This document shows, in pieces, positions 1-8,788 of a stretch of 49,597 nucleotides of DNA. A program made the translations under genes and the position numbers. Under the pieces are notes generated by a model. That model had not been told where the DNA came from. It did not search any database and worked only from the letters and a program-made list of their open reading frames with translations. This DNA is from a virus. The stretch covers positions 1 to 49,597 of IMG/VR virus record IMGVR_UViG_3300024344_003498; one strand, 5' to 3'. The first letter of the stretch is position 1; each line of letters starts with the position of its first letter.

Positions 1-1473
1 ATCTAATTCCTCCTCTCCATCAAGCATTCGGGCTATATCTCTTAAATCTCCCCTTTCTGTGATATTAAAATTATTAAAATCTAAATTAATAGCATTCTTA
101 CGGAGGGCATCTCCAATTCTTACTGGTTCAATAGCTCCTGCAATATCACTTCCTAAATGGCGCGACTTAACATTAATTAATTTATGCGATCCAAACCTGC
201 CTCCCTCTGTCTCTATTTCATCGGTTGTTTTGTTTCTTAAGATGAACATGTGAGAACAGAACTGAGTGATACGGTCTGAAAGGGAAACAATAGATTCATC
301 GTCCACAATGTTTTGTGATGTCCTGTTGTTGGTTATGCCATACCTGTTAGACTGCACTGAGGTAATCATTGGTATAATGGGATTGCCGTCATGTAAAATC
401 TCCTTTTGCACACACTTCTTAAACTTATCAACCATTTCTCCTACCACCTGCCACTCTGACTTGTTAGCGATGTTTTCAGAAGTCGTCTTAATATAATCAA
501 AGGAAAAAACCATAGGCTTTCCCCGACCAACTTTAGCATAGTAAAATCTCTTAAGGGTATTAACCATTGAGTCTACATCTAAGCCCCCAACATTATAATA
601 GTAAAACTTTAAGTTTTTAATTTTGGGCCAAACTTCGCGAACCTTGTCCACTACCTGCTGACCAGCCTGTCTCCACTTACCACTCTCTAGGAGGTGCATG
701 GAAACTCCTGAGAGGGCGGCGCATTGACGCATGATAAGCTCTTCTTTGCTCATTTCTCCATTATCGAAATGTAATACAGGAACGTCATACTGGAGGCTAA
801 CCTTTGTGGTATAGTCCATGCAAAAATTTGTTTTTCCCACTCCAGAACGAGCAACAATAACTGTGATGTTTCCAGCCCTAAGAAGAGATCCATAAATCTC
901 ATTAACCTTGGGATGTGGTCCCATCATTCCAAATTCAGTAACGGGATTATTGCCACGGTCTTCAATAATATCCTCCATTTCCTCGTAAATATTTTCTGGA
1001 GAATCATTGCCCATCTCATACAGGTTGATGCGAGAGTTGTAAGTGTTGTCAGCAGCCTCTATGATTGAGCGGTAAGATGCCTCAGGAGGCATGTTTTTCA
1101 TCTTCTTGGCAATGTCTTGAGAAGAGTCTAAAATCTCGCGCCTTATAGAATATTTTTTTAATTCTTTAGCTGTCTTTAAAGCATTACCTTTGGGAACTTT
1201 TCTTAAGGCTAAGGACTTAATGTAATCAGCAGGATTTAAGTTATCCTCAAAAGATAACCCTACGTCATTAACTCTTTGAGCTATAATAACTTCATCCACT
1301 TCGTCTCCAGAATCTATTGCCTGTTGAATAATGCGAAAGATTGTGGAATGGAGGGAGCTTTGTTTTGAATAAAAATCAGAAGTTCCAATAAAATTGGAAA
1401 TCTCCGAAAGACTATTTGGCTCTTTAATTAAACCTGCTAAAAGTTGTTTTTCTAATTCAAAATTATATATCAT
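1..1473 (-). CDS. dnaB: DnaB-like replicative helicase (C-terminus cut by window edge)
   Basis: I translated the open minus frame from the ATG at 1473 to the window edge, about 491 codons without a stop. The protein opens with a helical N-terminal region beginning MIYNFELEKQLLAGL, as in DnaB N-domains. A RecA-like ATPase core follows, with a Walker A motif in VIVARSGVGKTNF and, beyond it, a conserved LHFDNGEMSKEEL segment. Further on are FSFDYIK (Walker B-like) and SVQSNRYG, the usual DnaB motif order. The C-terminal end lies outside the window. The family unwinds the replication fork and recruits primase. The start overlaps the stop of the upstream gene as ATGA, and RecA lies three genes upstream, so this is a replication operon. 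The helicase call is firm; whether a primase domain is attached cannot be seen. Confidence 0.9.
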   Translation of the reverse strand, partial: MIYNFELEKQLLAGLIKEPNSLSEISNFIGTSDFYSKQSSLHSTIFRIIQQAIDSGDEVDEVIIAQRVNDVGLSFEDNLNPADYIKSLALRKVPKGNALKTAKELKKYSIRREILDSSQDIAKKMKNMPPEASYRSIIEAADNTYNSRINLYEMGNDSPENIYEEMEDIIEDRGNNPVTEFGMMGPHPKVNEIYGSLLRAGNITVIVARSGVGKTNFCMDYTTKVSLQYDVPVLHFDNGEMSKEELIMRQCAALSGVSMHLLESGKWRQAGQQVVDKVREVWPKIKNLKFYYYNVGGLDVDSMVNTLKRFYYAKVGRGKPMVFSFDYIKTTSENIANKSEWQVVGEMVDKFKKCVQKEILHDGNPIIPMITSVQSNRYGITNNRTSQNIVDDESIVSLSDRITQFCSHMFILRNKTTDEIETEGGRFGSHKLINVKSRHLGSDIAGAIEPVRIGDALRKNAINLDFNNFNITERGDLRDIARMLDGEEELD

Positions 1474-1709
1474 TTCCCCTCCTCCATGCGCTCAATTGGA
1501 CCCGACAGGTGGTTCTCTAGAGCTTTAGTTAAAGCAAACTCTGTCATACCGCAATCAAATTTGCAATAAATTAATGGCTTACCGTTTTCTGAAGACGCTG
1601 CCAAAATAACTCCTTTATATTTCTCCGCGCCTCCCGACAACTCGTAAAGTTTATCAACCATTTCCGTGGGAATGGAGAATTCGGGATTGTCATCGTCTTC
1701 TAAATTCAT
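1470..1709 (-). CDS. Small hypothetical protein between nuclease and helicase
   Basis: A 79-residue acidic protein that I do not recognise. It begins MNLEDDDNPEF and contains a central KYKGVILAASSENGKPL stretch that could form a beta hairpin. No cysteine motif, signal peptide or membrane segment is visible. It overlaps its neighbours by four bases on both sides (ATGA type), so it is almost certainly translated from the same transcript as the nuclease-like gene and the DnaB helicase. The context suggests an accessory role in replication or recombination, but nothing in the protein itself shows a function. Confidence 0.6.
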   Translation of the reverse strand: MNLEDDDNPEFSIPTEMVDKLYELSGGAEKYKGVILAASSENGKPLIYCKFDCGMTEFALTKALENHLSGPIERMEEGK

Positions 1710-2113
1710 AGGTAAATATCTTGTTTTTTAAATAATGATGCAGCAATTTCGTCTTGCGGATAGACCTCTGCTAACTTTATATGATTAGCCTTGCAGAAAT
1801 CAAGTTTCTTCTCGTCTCTTTTTAGTTGATCAGAATACTTGAAACGATTTTTATGAAAAAATTTAACATACTTTGTGTGTTGCGCTCCCTGAACTTCAAC
1901 AGCAATTTTTTTATTAGCGTTATAAAAATCCAAAGTTAATCTACTCCCTGCCACCCTAAATTCCTCAAAAACGATGTCATTTTTCCAATAAGCATAAAGA
2001 AATTTTTTTACAGCAGTTTGGAACTTGCTACGGCTAGGCTTGGACCAGTCTATTAAGTATTTTTTTGCGTTTTTAAGGTTTCTTTCTTTGCCGTATACAT
2101 CAATAAACTTCAT
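1706..2113 (-). CDS. Probable PD-(D/E)XK-superfamily nuclease, Vsr/DUF559-like
   Basis: A 135-residue basic protein. Around residues 56-80 it reads RLTLDFYNANKKIAVEVQGA followed by QH. The spacing D-x(12)-E-x-Q fits the metal-binding core of small PD-(D/E)XK nucleases with an ExQ variant of the ExK motif. Downstream, RDEKKLDFCKANHIKLAEVYP resembles the last helix-strand unit of Vsr/DUF559-type proteins, in which an R/K-D-x-K-K helix precedes a strand ending in V-x-P. It sits between recA and dnaB with four-base overlaps on each side, which fits a role in recombination or replication such as flap or branch cleavage. The superfamily assignment is by motif only; substrate is unknown. Confidence 0.6.
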   Translation of the reverse strand: MKFIDVYGKERNLKNAKKYLIDWSKPSRSKFQTAVKKFLYAYWKNDIVFEEFRVAGSRLTLDFYNANKKIAVEVQGAQHTKYVKFFHKNRFKYSDQLKRDEKKLDFCKANHIKLAEVYPQDEIAASLFKKQDIYL

Positions 2114-3222
2114 GCTCCAATTTGTTTCTTAAAATAATCTATTAAAAATAGACACAAATCCTTACTCTCTTCGATTGTTTTGAAGAGATTGTTATCCCCT
2201 TGAATTTTTTCGGGAAAATCTAACTTTTGAGCTTTAAGAAGTTCGTTGAATTCGTCGGTAGGTTTAATCCATGCTCCTTTTTTTTCTAGAAATTCCCAAG
2301 CATACAATAAATCAACAACTTCTTTTTCTACCCATATAGAGGTTCCTCCAGTCCTACCATAACGAATAGGATAAGAAACTGCGGTGTTAGTATTTTCGTG
2401 GGCCGATTTTTTAATGGTTACCTTTGCTTGATGTCCAATAATTGGATTTTTCTTAGCATCCATTGTTTTAACCGTGGGATTCTTTAGAATTAAGTCTCCT
2501 TTGAATCGAGGTTCAAACTCCATGATATTGTTGGCATAGTGAAGGAGAGCATTTCCCCCTGTTGCTGTTGTCTGTCTCACAGGAGCTTTGGAATAGGGGT
2601 CAAGCTTTATATCTGCCCTTACTTGACTAATGAAAATAGCCATATGTCCCCGCTTTCCTAGTGCTGTGCTGGTTTTCTTACAGAAATCTGAAGCAATCAC
2701 TGCTCCTCCTGCCACCTTACTGCTTTCTTCAAAGGTTTTACCAAAGTCATCTTTGCGAATTAAACCATCAACAGAATCGACTATAAAACAATATTTAATC
2801 TTCTCATCATTATTGGTAATGAGTTGTCTTATGAGACCCATAGCGGTTTCGTAGATGTTGCACTCAAATACAAAACAAGTCCCATCCACCCACTCTTCAG
2901 CGGTAAAAACAAATTTAACCCCAGATCTTTCTTTAACCTCAGGCCCAAGTCTTCCTTCCGCTTTAATATAAAGACCTCTAGATTTGCCAAGAGTCCCAAG
3001 AAAATTCTTCATTACTTGCAATGACTCTGAGGTTTTTCCTCCCTCATTAACCCCTGTGAAGCGATGTAACCCAGGTCCAAATCCTCCAGCCATATACAGG
3101 TCTAGCTGTAATGAGCCGCTAGAAATTTTATATTCCACGGTTTCTTCAAAATTATAATGGTCATCCTTGTGAGTCTTCAAATAATTCTTAAGGATGTCTT
3201 CTGGGTCTACGTTATCACTCAT
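2110..3222 (-). CDS. recA: RecA/UvsX-like recombinase
   Basis: A 370-residue strand-exchange ATPase. Walker A is GVNEGGKTS at residues 57-65 and Walker B is YCFIVDS at about 144-150. The segment FISQVRADIK followed by TATGGNALLHYAN matches the RecA loop-2 region (TTTGGNALKFYA in bacterial RecA). Its length is typical for RecA/UvsX. It would form nucleoprotein filaments for recombination-dependent replication and repair of phage DNA, working with the phage SSB (19939-20298) and the DnaB helicase downstream. It overlaps both neighbours by a few bases and so belongs to the replication operon. The N-terminal region is short compared with bacterial RecA, as in phage versions. Confident family call; whether it is closer to RecA or UvsX needs a tree. 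Confidence 0.92.
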   Translation of the reverse strand: MSDNVDPEDILKNYLKTHKDDHYNFEETVEYKISSGSLQLDLYMAGGFGPGLHRFTGVNEGGKTSESLQVMKNFLGTLGKSRGLYIKAEGRLGPEVKERSGVKFVFTAEEWVDGTCFVFECNIYETAMGLIRQLITNNDEKIKYCFIVDSVDGLIRKDDFGKTFEESSKVAGGAVIASDFCKKTSTALGKRGHMAIFISQVRADIKLDPYSKAPVRQTTATGGNALLHYANNIMEFEPRFKGDLILKNPTVKTMDAKKNPIIGHQAKVTIKKSAHENTNTAVSYPIRYGRTGGTSIWVEKEVVDLLYAWEFLEKKGAWIKPTDEFNELLKAQKLDFPEKIQGDNNLFKTIEESKDLCLFLIDYFKKQIGA

Positions 3223-3562
3223 CTAAAAAATCTTTTATTGTTTTTCTTTTTTGGGGGAGTAATTTGTCTTCCCCCACCTTCTCTCCGATATGATAGACCT
3301 CATACTTGGATAAATCAACCCTAAAGTTAAAAGCTCTAAATTTTTGATCTAGAGTGCCTCTTAATTTCTCACTTACAAGGTAAGCTAGAGAGTCAAACTT
3401 TTTCCCAAAGTTCACTATCTCCATAAATTCTAAAGAATAACGCTCACATAAGTCATTGAGCATCTTCATTTCCCTAGCAAAAAAGGGTCTTCTTCCTTTA
3501 TCGGGAACCTCCAATAAACGGAAAAGAATCTCTCTTTTGTTTGGACCTTTAGACTTTGCCAC
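3215..3562 (-). CDS. Small hypothetical protein upstream of recA
   Basis: A 115-residue basic protein, not recognised. It begins MAKSKGPNKREIL and ends KTIKDFLDE. It has two likely helical segments (residues 25-50 and 60-80) and no cysteines arranged as a metal site. The stop overlaps the recA start by eight bases, and its own start shares one base with the stop of gmd, so it links the glycan island to the replication operon on one transcript. The lysine/arginine-rich composition and position next to recA would fit a nucleic-acid-binding or loader role, but that is only inference. Confidence 0.6.
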   Translation of the reverse strand: MAKSKGPNKREILFRLLEVPDKGRRPFFAREMKMLNDLCERYSLEFMEIVNFGKKFDSLAYLVSEKLRGTLDQKFRAFNFRVDLSKYEVYHIGEKVGEDKLLPQKRKTIKDFLDE

Positions 3563-4608
3563 TATGGATAGATAACAGAGCCTGTGTCTCTGTCAACCAT
3601 TTTTTTCACAAGCTGAATAAAGTTACAAGTAGGTTCCCAACCTAATTCTTCGCGAGCTTTTGTTGAATCTCCCCACAATAAGTCCACTTCCGCTGGTCTA
3701 TAAAAATCTTTATTAATTTCCACAAGGCACTCCTTTCCATGAAAATACTTTTCATCAATTCCCTCCCCTCTCCACTCAGATACGGCTCGATGAAAACCAA
3801 CAAAATTAAATGCTTCTACTACAAACTCTCTAATTGTATGTGTTTCATTAGAAGATAAGACATAATCTTTTTCTTCTCCTCTCTCTTGGTTTAGCATCAG
3901 CCAAACCCCTCTTATGAAATCTTCTGCATCACTCCAGTCTCTTTTTGCATCTACATTTCCCAATTGCAGAGGCTTAATAACGCTGCCTGTTTCAAACTCT
4001 TTAAGAATTCTGGCTACATTTTTTGTTATCTTTCTGGTGACAAACTCTTCGCCTCTACGAACTCCTTCGTGGTTAAAAAGCCAGCCCTGCACTGCATAGA
4101 GGTCGTATGAGTCTCTGTAAACTTTAATTAAGTGACGAGCGGAGCATTTGGAAGCTCCATATGGGCTTCTGGGGCGCAGTGGGTGCTCTTCGTTCTGTGG
4201 AGCGAAGACTACATCTCCAAACTCTTCAGAGCTTCCTGCGTTGTAATAACGGCAATGCGGGGCATGACGACGAATTGCTTCTAGTTGGTGTAATACAGCC
4301 ATGCAGTTGGTTTGCATGTGGTTGAACGGCATATCCCAACTACTTCCTACAAAAGAATTAGCTGCAAAATTAATAAAATAGTCAGGCTTATGTTTAGATA
4401 TAACTTTTTCGGTATTTTGAGGGTCAGAAACATCTAAATCAATAAGAAAAAATCTTGGATTATCTTTTAAGTGTTTGATGTTGTCGTGATTCTCTACACT
4501 CAACCTTCTTACTCCTCCAATGATTGTGTGTTGTGTCTTCTTAAGCAAATAGTCCACCATGTGACTGCCGTCTTGACCAGTTACTCCTGTAATAATTATT
4601 TTTTTCAT
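3562..4608 (-). CDS. gmd: GDP-mannose 4,6-dehydratase
   Basis: A 348-residue short-chain dehydrogenase/reductase that converts GDP-D-mannose to GDP-4-keto-6-deoxymannose, the first step to GDP-L-fucose. The N-terminal Rossmann motif is TGVTGQDGS (residues 7-15), the signature of GMD. The catalytic triad region reads AGSSEEFG (S126/S127, E128) with YGASK (Y150, K154). The downstream GWLFNHEGVRRGEEFVTRKI segment is the conserved substrate and cofactor loop of GMD. Length is near the usual 350-370. It overlaps the next SDR gene by four bases. Together with the GDP-fucose synthase at 5450-6361 it completes the two-enzyme pathway. No key residue is missing, so it should be active. Confidence 0.95.
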   Translation of the reverse strand: MKKIIITGVTGQDGSHMVDYLLKKTQHTIIGGVRRLSVENHDNIKHLKDNPRFFLIDLDVSDPQNTEKVISKHKPDYFINFAANSFVGSSWDMPFNHMQTNCMAVLHQLEAIRRHAPHCRYYNAGSSEEFGDVVFAPQNEEHPLRPRSPYGASKCSARHLIKVYRDSYDLYAVQGWLFNHEGVRRGEEFVTRKITKNVARILKEFETGSVIKPLQLGNVDAKRDWSDAEDFIRGVWLMLNQERGEEKDYVLSSNETHTIREFVVEAFNFVGFHRAVSEWRGEGIDEKYFHGKECLVEINKDFYRPAEVDLLWGDSTKAREELGWEPTCNFIQLVKKMVDRDTGSVIYP

Positions 4609-5453
4609 TTATTTTTAATCCAATCTTCTAAATTGTTTTTTGCTTGCCAGCCCAAATGTTTTTTAGCTAATGCATCATTGCATTCAACACTTTGAGCTTC
4701 TCCTTTTTTGTCTTCAAGGTAAGTTATGCCAAATGATGGTTTATAAAGTTTTGCCGCTTCATTTAGAGAAAACTTTCTACCCCTTCCTAATTCAAAAATT
4801 ATTCCATAACTTTTTGTTTCCCATATTTTAATTAACCCATCAACAATGTCATCAACGTGGGTGAAATCTCTTTCCTTACTTCCATCACCATAAATAGTAA
4901 GAGACTTTTTCTCTCTGTGTGCCTTATCCCATTTTGCTATTACGGTGGAGTATTCTCCATCCTCTATGTGATTGGGACCATAAACATTATAGAACCTCGC
5001 TATGCTTTGTTTTAAACCATAAATTTTATCAAATAGTATACAAAGTTCTTCTGAAGAATCTTTAGTGAATGTATAAGGGTTTTTAAACTTGCCGCTGTGG
5101 TGAGAGGATGAGCCAGAAAAGATTAGAGGGATTCCAAAAGCAGAACAAAGCTGACAAATGTTAAATGTTCCAACTACATTTGAATCAAAGTATTTTTTAG
5201 GGTGATGAAATGATGGTTGTATACGAGCAAGTGCAGCTAAATGAAAAACCACACTAGATCCTTGTATCAGGTCTTCTAATGTATCATAATTAGAAATATC
5301 TGCTTCAACATACTCTGCTCCTTTCACATGATTTGTTACAAGCCCTGTGGAGTAGTTATCAATAGAAGTAACATCATAACCCAAGGAAACTAATTTTTTA
5401 CATAAATTATAGCCTATAAAACCAGCACCTCCTGTAACAATAGCTTTTTTCAT
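4605..5453 (-). CDS. NAD-dependent sugar-nucleotide epimerase/dehydratase
   Basis: A 282-residue extended SDR. It has the Rossmann motif GGAGFIGYNL (residues 8-17), SIDNYSTG typical of GalE/UDP-sugar epimerases, a serine-rich active-site strand (SGSSSHHSG) and the catalytic pair in YTFTKDSSE (Y-x3-K). The RFYNVYGPN and GDGSKERDFTHVDDI motifs are the standard epimerase substrate-binding segments. It is shorter than GalE (about 330) but no motif is lost. It sits between gmd and the GDP-fucose synthase gene with four-base overlaps, so it probably makes a second activated sugar for the same glycan. Substrate cannot be read from sequence; UDP-glucose/UDP-GlcNAc 4-epimerase or a GDP-sugar reductase are possible. 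Confidence 0.85.
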   Translation of the reverse strand: MKKAIVTGGAGFIGYNLCKKLVSLGYDVTSIDNYSTGLVTNHVKGAEYVEADISNYDTLEDLIQGSSVVFHLAALARIQPSFHHPKKYFDSNVVGTFNICQLCSAFGIPLIFSGSSSHHSGKFKNPYTFTKDSSEELCILFDKIYGLKQSIARFYNVYGPNHIEDGEYSTVIAKWDKAHREKKSLTIYGDGSKERDFTHVDDIVDGLIKIWETKSYGIIFELGRGRKFSLNEAAKLYKPSFGITYLEDKKGEAQSVECNDALAKKHLGWQAKNNLEDWIKNK

Positions 5454-6361
5454 GAATTAATATACCAACTGTATGTTTTTTCCAGACCTTCTTTTAGGGA
5501 GGTTTTTGCTTTAAAATTAAATTCTTTTTCTGCTTTAGAGGTATCTAGGCATCTGCGTGGTTGCCCATTTGGTTTGCTTTTATCGTAAATAATATGACCC
5601 TCATAACCTACAAGCTCTGCCACTTTAGTAGTGAGGTCTTTAATTGTTATCTCTGACCCAGTTCCAATATTGACAGGTTCCGATGAATTATAATTAAGTA
5701 AAGCTTTTTCAATGGCTTCAGCACAATCACCTGCATAAAGAAACTCTCTAGAAGCAGAACCATCTCCCCACACAGTGACACTTCCTAAGCGGTTAGTTTT
5801 AGCGTTGTGAAATTTGGTTATTAGTGCAGGTATGACATGTGAACTCTCAGGATCAAAATTATCATATTCTCCATACATATTAACGGGAATTAAATGAAGA
5901 AAATTATTTCCATACTGCTCTTTATAAGCCTTACAACCTACTAACAGGCTTTTTTTTGCAATTCCGTAAGGAGCATTTGTCTCTTCGGGATAACCATTCC
6001 AAATATCCTCCTCTTTAAATGGAACCTCAGTAAACTTTGGGTAAGAACAAACACTACCTAGCGTAATTAATTTATCTATTTTGTGATAATGAGACATAGA
6101 TAAAACGTTTAAACTCATTAGGGAGTTCTTAAGGAAAAAGTCTGCTGGAGATTTTTGATTGGCTCCAATGCCTCCACATACAGCCGCAAGATGGATAATT
6201 GCATCGGGTTTAGATTTAGAAAGATAATTGTGAAGATCTACTACATCTAGCACGTTTAATTCCGAACTGCTTGGGGTAATTAGCTCGTAGTCATCTTTTA
6301 ATCTTTCTGTTAAATGTTGACCCAGGAAGCCTTTAGAGCCTGTGATAAGTATTTTTTTCAT
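5450..6361 (-). CDS. fcl: GDP-L-fucose synthase
   Basis: A 303-residue SDR that epimerises and reduces GDP-4-keto-6-deoxymannose to GDP-L-fucose. The Rossmann motif is TGSKGFLGQ (residues 7-15). The family signature VCGGIGANQ is at 61-69, and SVCSYP contains S103 and C105. The Y-x3-K pair is Y132/K136 and the conserved histidine is H175 in PESSHVIPALI. These four positions align with Ser107, Cys109, Tyr136, Lys140 and His179 of E. coli GFS with a constant offset of four. GDGSASREFLYAGDCAEAI and PNGQPRRCLDTSKA complete the family pattern. All catalytic residues are present, so an active enzyme is expected. It works directly on the product of the nearby gmd. Confidence 0.95.
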   Translation of the reverse strand: MKKILITGSKGFLGQHLTERLKDDYELITPSSSELNVLDVVDLHNYLSKSKPDAIIHLAAVCGGIGANQKSPADFFLKNSLMSLNVLSMSHYHKIDKLITLGSVCSYPKFTEVPFKEEDIWNGYPEETNAPYGIAKKSLLVGCKAYKEQYGNNFLHLIPVNMYGEYDNFDPESSHVIPALITKFHNAKTNRLGSVTVWGDGSASREFLYAGDCAEAIEKALLNYNSSEPVNIGTGSEITIKDLTTKVAELVGYEGHIIYDKSKPNGQPRRCLDTSKAEKEFNFKAKTSLKEGLEKTYSWYINS

Positions 6362-6375
6362 TTTATATTTTTAAT

Positions 6376-7338
6376 TTAAATTTTAGAAAGAAAGACCTCA
6401 TTGAATTTTTGCATAACTTTTTCGGGCGTAAAATTGGCATACGCATTCCAGTCTTCGTTTGGTTTTTTTTCAAAACTTTTCATAATTTCTAAAACCGTTT
6501 CTTCATCCTCATAATATATACCTTTTTCTCCAAGGGTGCTAATGTGGTTTCTTTCGGGAGAATTTTTAAAGGTTATAACGGGTTTATTGCAAAAAGAATA
6601 TTCTGCACAAGCCATTCCAAAAGACTCTCCTATGGTGCGAGCGTGGATCATTGCATCCGCTGTATTTATAAATTTTCTTTTAGTCTCTAAGTCGGCAAAG
6701 GGTTCAACAAAAATAACTCTGTCGTGACTAATGAATGGGGGTGTTTGAGCAAACACAAAATAAACATCTTCTCTCAAACTTAGAAGCTTAATAATTGCAC
6801 TATTTACAAAAGGAATGTCCCAGCCATAAAAACCCCCTAAACGAGAAAAGACAGTGGCAGAACTAGGAATTTTTAAGGTATCTCTGTAATCTTCAGAATT
6901 CTCAGGAAGATGAACTATATAGGGGACAAATGGATGCTCTCCGTTAGAGGAGTGGTTAGAAAGCCACTCAGAAACATAAGCATACACGCTTCCGTGAGGC
7001 TCGTTTTCACACCCTACTACATGCGTAAGCATTGGAATATTTTTTACCAAGCGACCATCATCTTTTTTTCCACATTTTTGAATATAAACTGCGTCAGCTT
7101 TAATTTTCTGAAGAACATTTTCTAAAGCAGCCATGTCTTGATTTCCATCTAATTCAATCACCTCCATGGAGTTTTTGAATTTTTGCATAGCTAAAGGGTG
7201 AGTCCCTTTATGTCCTTTATCACAAATCATATATGATTTGTTTCCCAGAATGACTTGATTGAAGTGGGCGTAATCATAATTGCTTACGCCAGTTCCTTGA
7301 ATGTCAAGATGAGGCTGATAGAATGCTATTTTTTTCAT
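6376..7338 (-). CDS. GT-B glycosyltransferase (GT4-like)
   Basis: A 320-residue protein with the layout of a GT-B fold enzyme. The N-terminal strand MKKIAFYQPHLDIQGTGVSNYD carries the glycine-rich acceptor loop. A C-terminal nucleotide-sugar domain contains ATVFSRLGGFYGWD, MIHARTIGESFGMACAEYSF and a following PVITFKNSPE. The E-S-F-G-M-A-x-A-E stretch corresponds to the E-x7-E motif of family 4 retaining transferases. No signal peptide or membrane helix is visible, so it is cytoplasmic. It follows the GDP-fucose synthase gene after a 14-base gap. The donor sugar is not predictable from sequence. Confidence 0.8.
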   Translation of the reverse strand: MKKIAFYQPHLDIQGTGVSNYDYAHFNQVILGNKSYMICDKGHKGTHPLAMQKFKNSMEVIELDGNQDMAALENVLQKIKADAVYIQKCGKKDDGRLVKNIPMLTHVVGCENEPHGSVYAYVSEWLSNHSSNGEHPFVPYIVHLPENSEDYRDTLKIPSSATVFSRLGGFYGWDIPFVNSAIIKLLSLREDVYFVFAQTPPFISHDRVIFVEPFADLETKRKFINTADAMIHARTIGESFGMACAEYSFCNKPVITFKNSPERNHISTLGEKGIYYEDEETVLEIMKSFEKKPNEDWNAYANFTPEKVMQKFNEVFLSKI

Positions 7339-7360
7339 TTATTAATTAGATTTAATATTC

Positions 7361-8035
7361 CTAGCCCCACGAATCAAATGCAAAGGGATCTCCTTCGGCA
7401 TCAGTAGAATCCCCAAACCATTTAAAATTTTGGTTTTCAATGGGCCAGCTTAGTTTATCTAGTCCTTGAAATTCTAGATTCAAAAATTTTCCCATTTCAG
7501 GAATGCAGATTTCGGGGCGAGTGGTTATTTCTTCATAGCTAAACATATACCACGGATATCCCTGAACGGGAACGTTTTCATAAAAATATGAGACACCTTT
7601 TTTTATCATCTGGAGGTGAGTATCTATTGAGTCGGGAGGGCCATGAGAGGAGTCCCCTGACCGCGAGTATTGTTGTAGGCGCGATTTAGTTACTGCCATC
7701 CAACTCCTAGTGATCCCCACAAAAACGGGTAAATAGTCTCTTTTTTTTAAAAATTCTATTAGGGACGGGATGTCAATCATCCTGTCTTGATGTTCCATCC
7801 ACTCGCTTTGGTGATGAGGAAAAAGCCCTGATGGTAAAGACCATCTCATCATTATTAAATCTTTATCTGCGTCACAAACCGATCCATCAGAGACTTTACC
7901 CTCAAGATTGAAACATTTTAAAAAAATTTCCGCCAAAAGTTTTGTTCCACTTATTTCTGGCCCCAAAACGATATAAGCTCTCCTCTTTTCCTTTAGGGCA
8001 GCGTGGGGAATTATGGGTAAAATATCATCTCTCAT
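7361..8035 (-). CDS. Sulfotransferase-like P-loop protein
   Basis: A 224-residue protein. Residues 21-36 read YIVLGPEISGTKLLAE, which matches the 5'-phosphosulfate-binding loop of PAPS-dependent sulfotransferases (GxxxSGT plus a following helix). FVGITRSWMAVTKSRLQQYSR looks like the 3'-phosphate-binding strand and helix with the conserved R and S. MFSYEEITTRPE and a later FLNLEF match the C-terminal sulfotransferase pattern of E-D/E followed by P and a phenylalanine-leucine motif. It is somewhat shorter than the usual 260-300. It lies inside the glycan operon, which suggests it sulfates a sugar of the phage-made glycan using host PAPS. A kinase-like P-loop protein is the main alternative. Confidence 0.65.
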   Translation of the reverse strand: MRDDILPIIPHAALKEKRRAYIVLGPEISGTKLLAEIFLKCFNLEGKVSDGSVCDADKDLIMMRWSLPSGLFPHHQSEWMEHQDRMIDIPSLIEFLKKRDYLPVFVGITRSWMAVTKSRLQQYSRSGDSSHGPPDSIDTHLQMIKKGVSYFYENVPVQGYPWYMFSYEEITTRPEICIPEMGKFLNLEFQGLDKLSWPIENQNFKWFGDSTDAEGDPFAFDSWG

Positions 8036-8065
8036 CGGTTAATTATATATATGGCAAACGTTTTT

Positions 8066-8788
8066 TCAAAACACTCCTCCGTGGCTTTGACGATGGTTAT
8101 CATCATTTAAAGTGGTTATATAAGTTCCGTTTTCTGAGCCTTGCACAACCAAGGGAGGTTCCCACCAATAGGTTTTAATGTCATGCTGATGAAGCTGGCA
8201 AGCAAGCTCCCAATCACTGATGGTATTAAAGGGTTTCATTGTGGAGATGATTTTCTGTGCCGCCTCTTTTCTTAAAATATATGAGTCGCCTCCTCGCGAG
8301 GCGGGGTGAGTTACGGGATATGAGTGTATTCCTTGTCGTAGTAAATGTTTTGGAACTCTCAAATTGGCGCAACAGCCCATAAAAATTGCACCCCAATCGT
8401 TAGGAGTTTCAGATAAAAAATAGTTAAATTTTTCAGGAAAGTTTTCTACAAAGAAAACATCATCTTCTAAAATAAGACCATAATTTGAACAGTTTTCTGC
8501 TACCTTTTTAATACATAAATAATGTTTGATGGTGCAGGATATCTCTGCTAAGTTGAGTTTTCTAAAGGGGTTTTGTTCTACACCCCACAGAGGGTCAATT
8601 TTTGAGTTATATACCTCTTCGTTGGCATCATACCATTCATCTATAACTTCTTTAGAAAGATCTTCTTGATCAAAAGCTGTTACTAATTCATAATCTATCC
8701 CAAAATAATTGAGAGATTTTTCTATGTTTTCTCTTCTCTCTTTGAGTTTTGTATAATGCAGCACATAAACCTTATCGACGTTTATCAT
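8066..8788 (-). CDS. Glycosyltransferase family 25 (LOS biosynthesis type)
   Basis: A 240-residue protein with the family 25 pattern. The N-terminus KVYVLHYTKLKERRENIEKSL is the typical I-N-L-x3-x-R-R opening. It is followed by the AEISCTIKHYLCIKKV helix (usual form GCxxSHxxa) and the acidic donor/metal motif LILEDDVFF (E108, D109, D110). GGDSYILRKEAAQKII fits the G-x-x-x-Y-x-L/I-x-x-x-A-A segment of the family. Such enzymes add galactose or glucose to lipooligosaccharide or, in some organisms, to proteins. The stop of the upstream fucosyltransferase overlaps its start by four bases, so the two are likely translated together and may act on the same acceptor. Confidence 0.85.
   Translation of the reverse strand: MINVDKVYVLHYTKLKERRENIEKSLNYFGIDYELVTAFDQEDLSKEVIDEWYDANEEVYNSKIDPLWGVEQNPFRKLNLAEISCTIKHYLCIKKVAENCSNYGLILEDDVFFVENFPEKFNYFLSETPNDWGAIFMGCCANLRVPKHLLRQGIHSYPVTHPASRGGDSYILRKEAAQKIISTMKPFNTISDWELACQLHQHDIKTYWWEPPLVVQGSENGTYITTLNDDNHRQSHGGVF

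Noticed and set aside
59-496. Two plus-strand open frames at the left edge
   Set aside because: The minus strand here is an uninterrupted DnaB-like frame with clear motifs.
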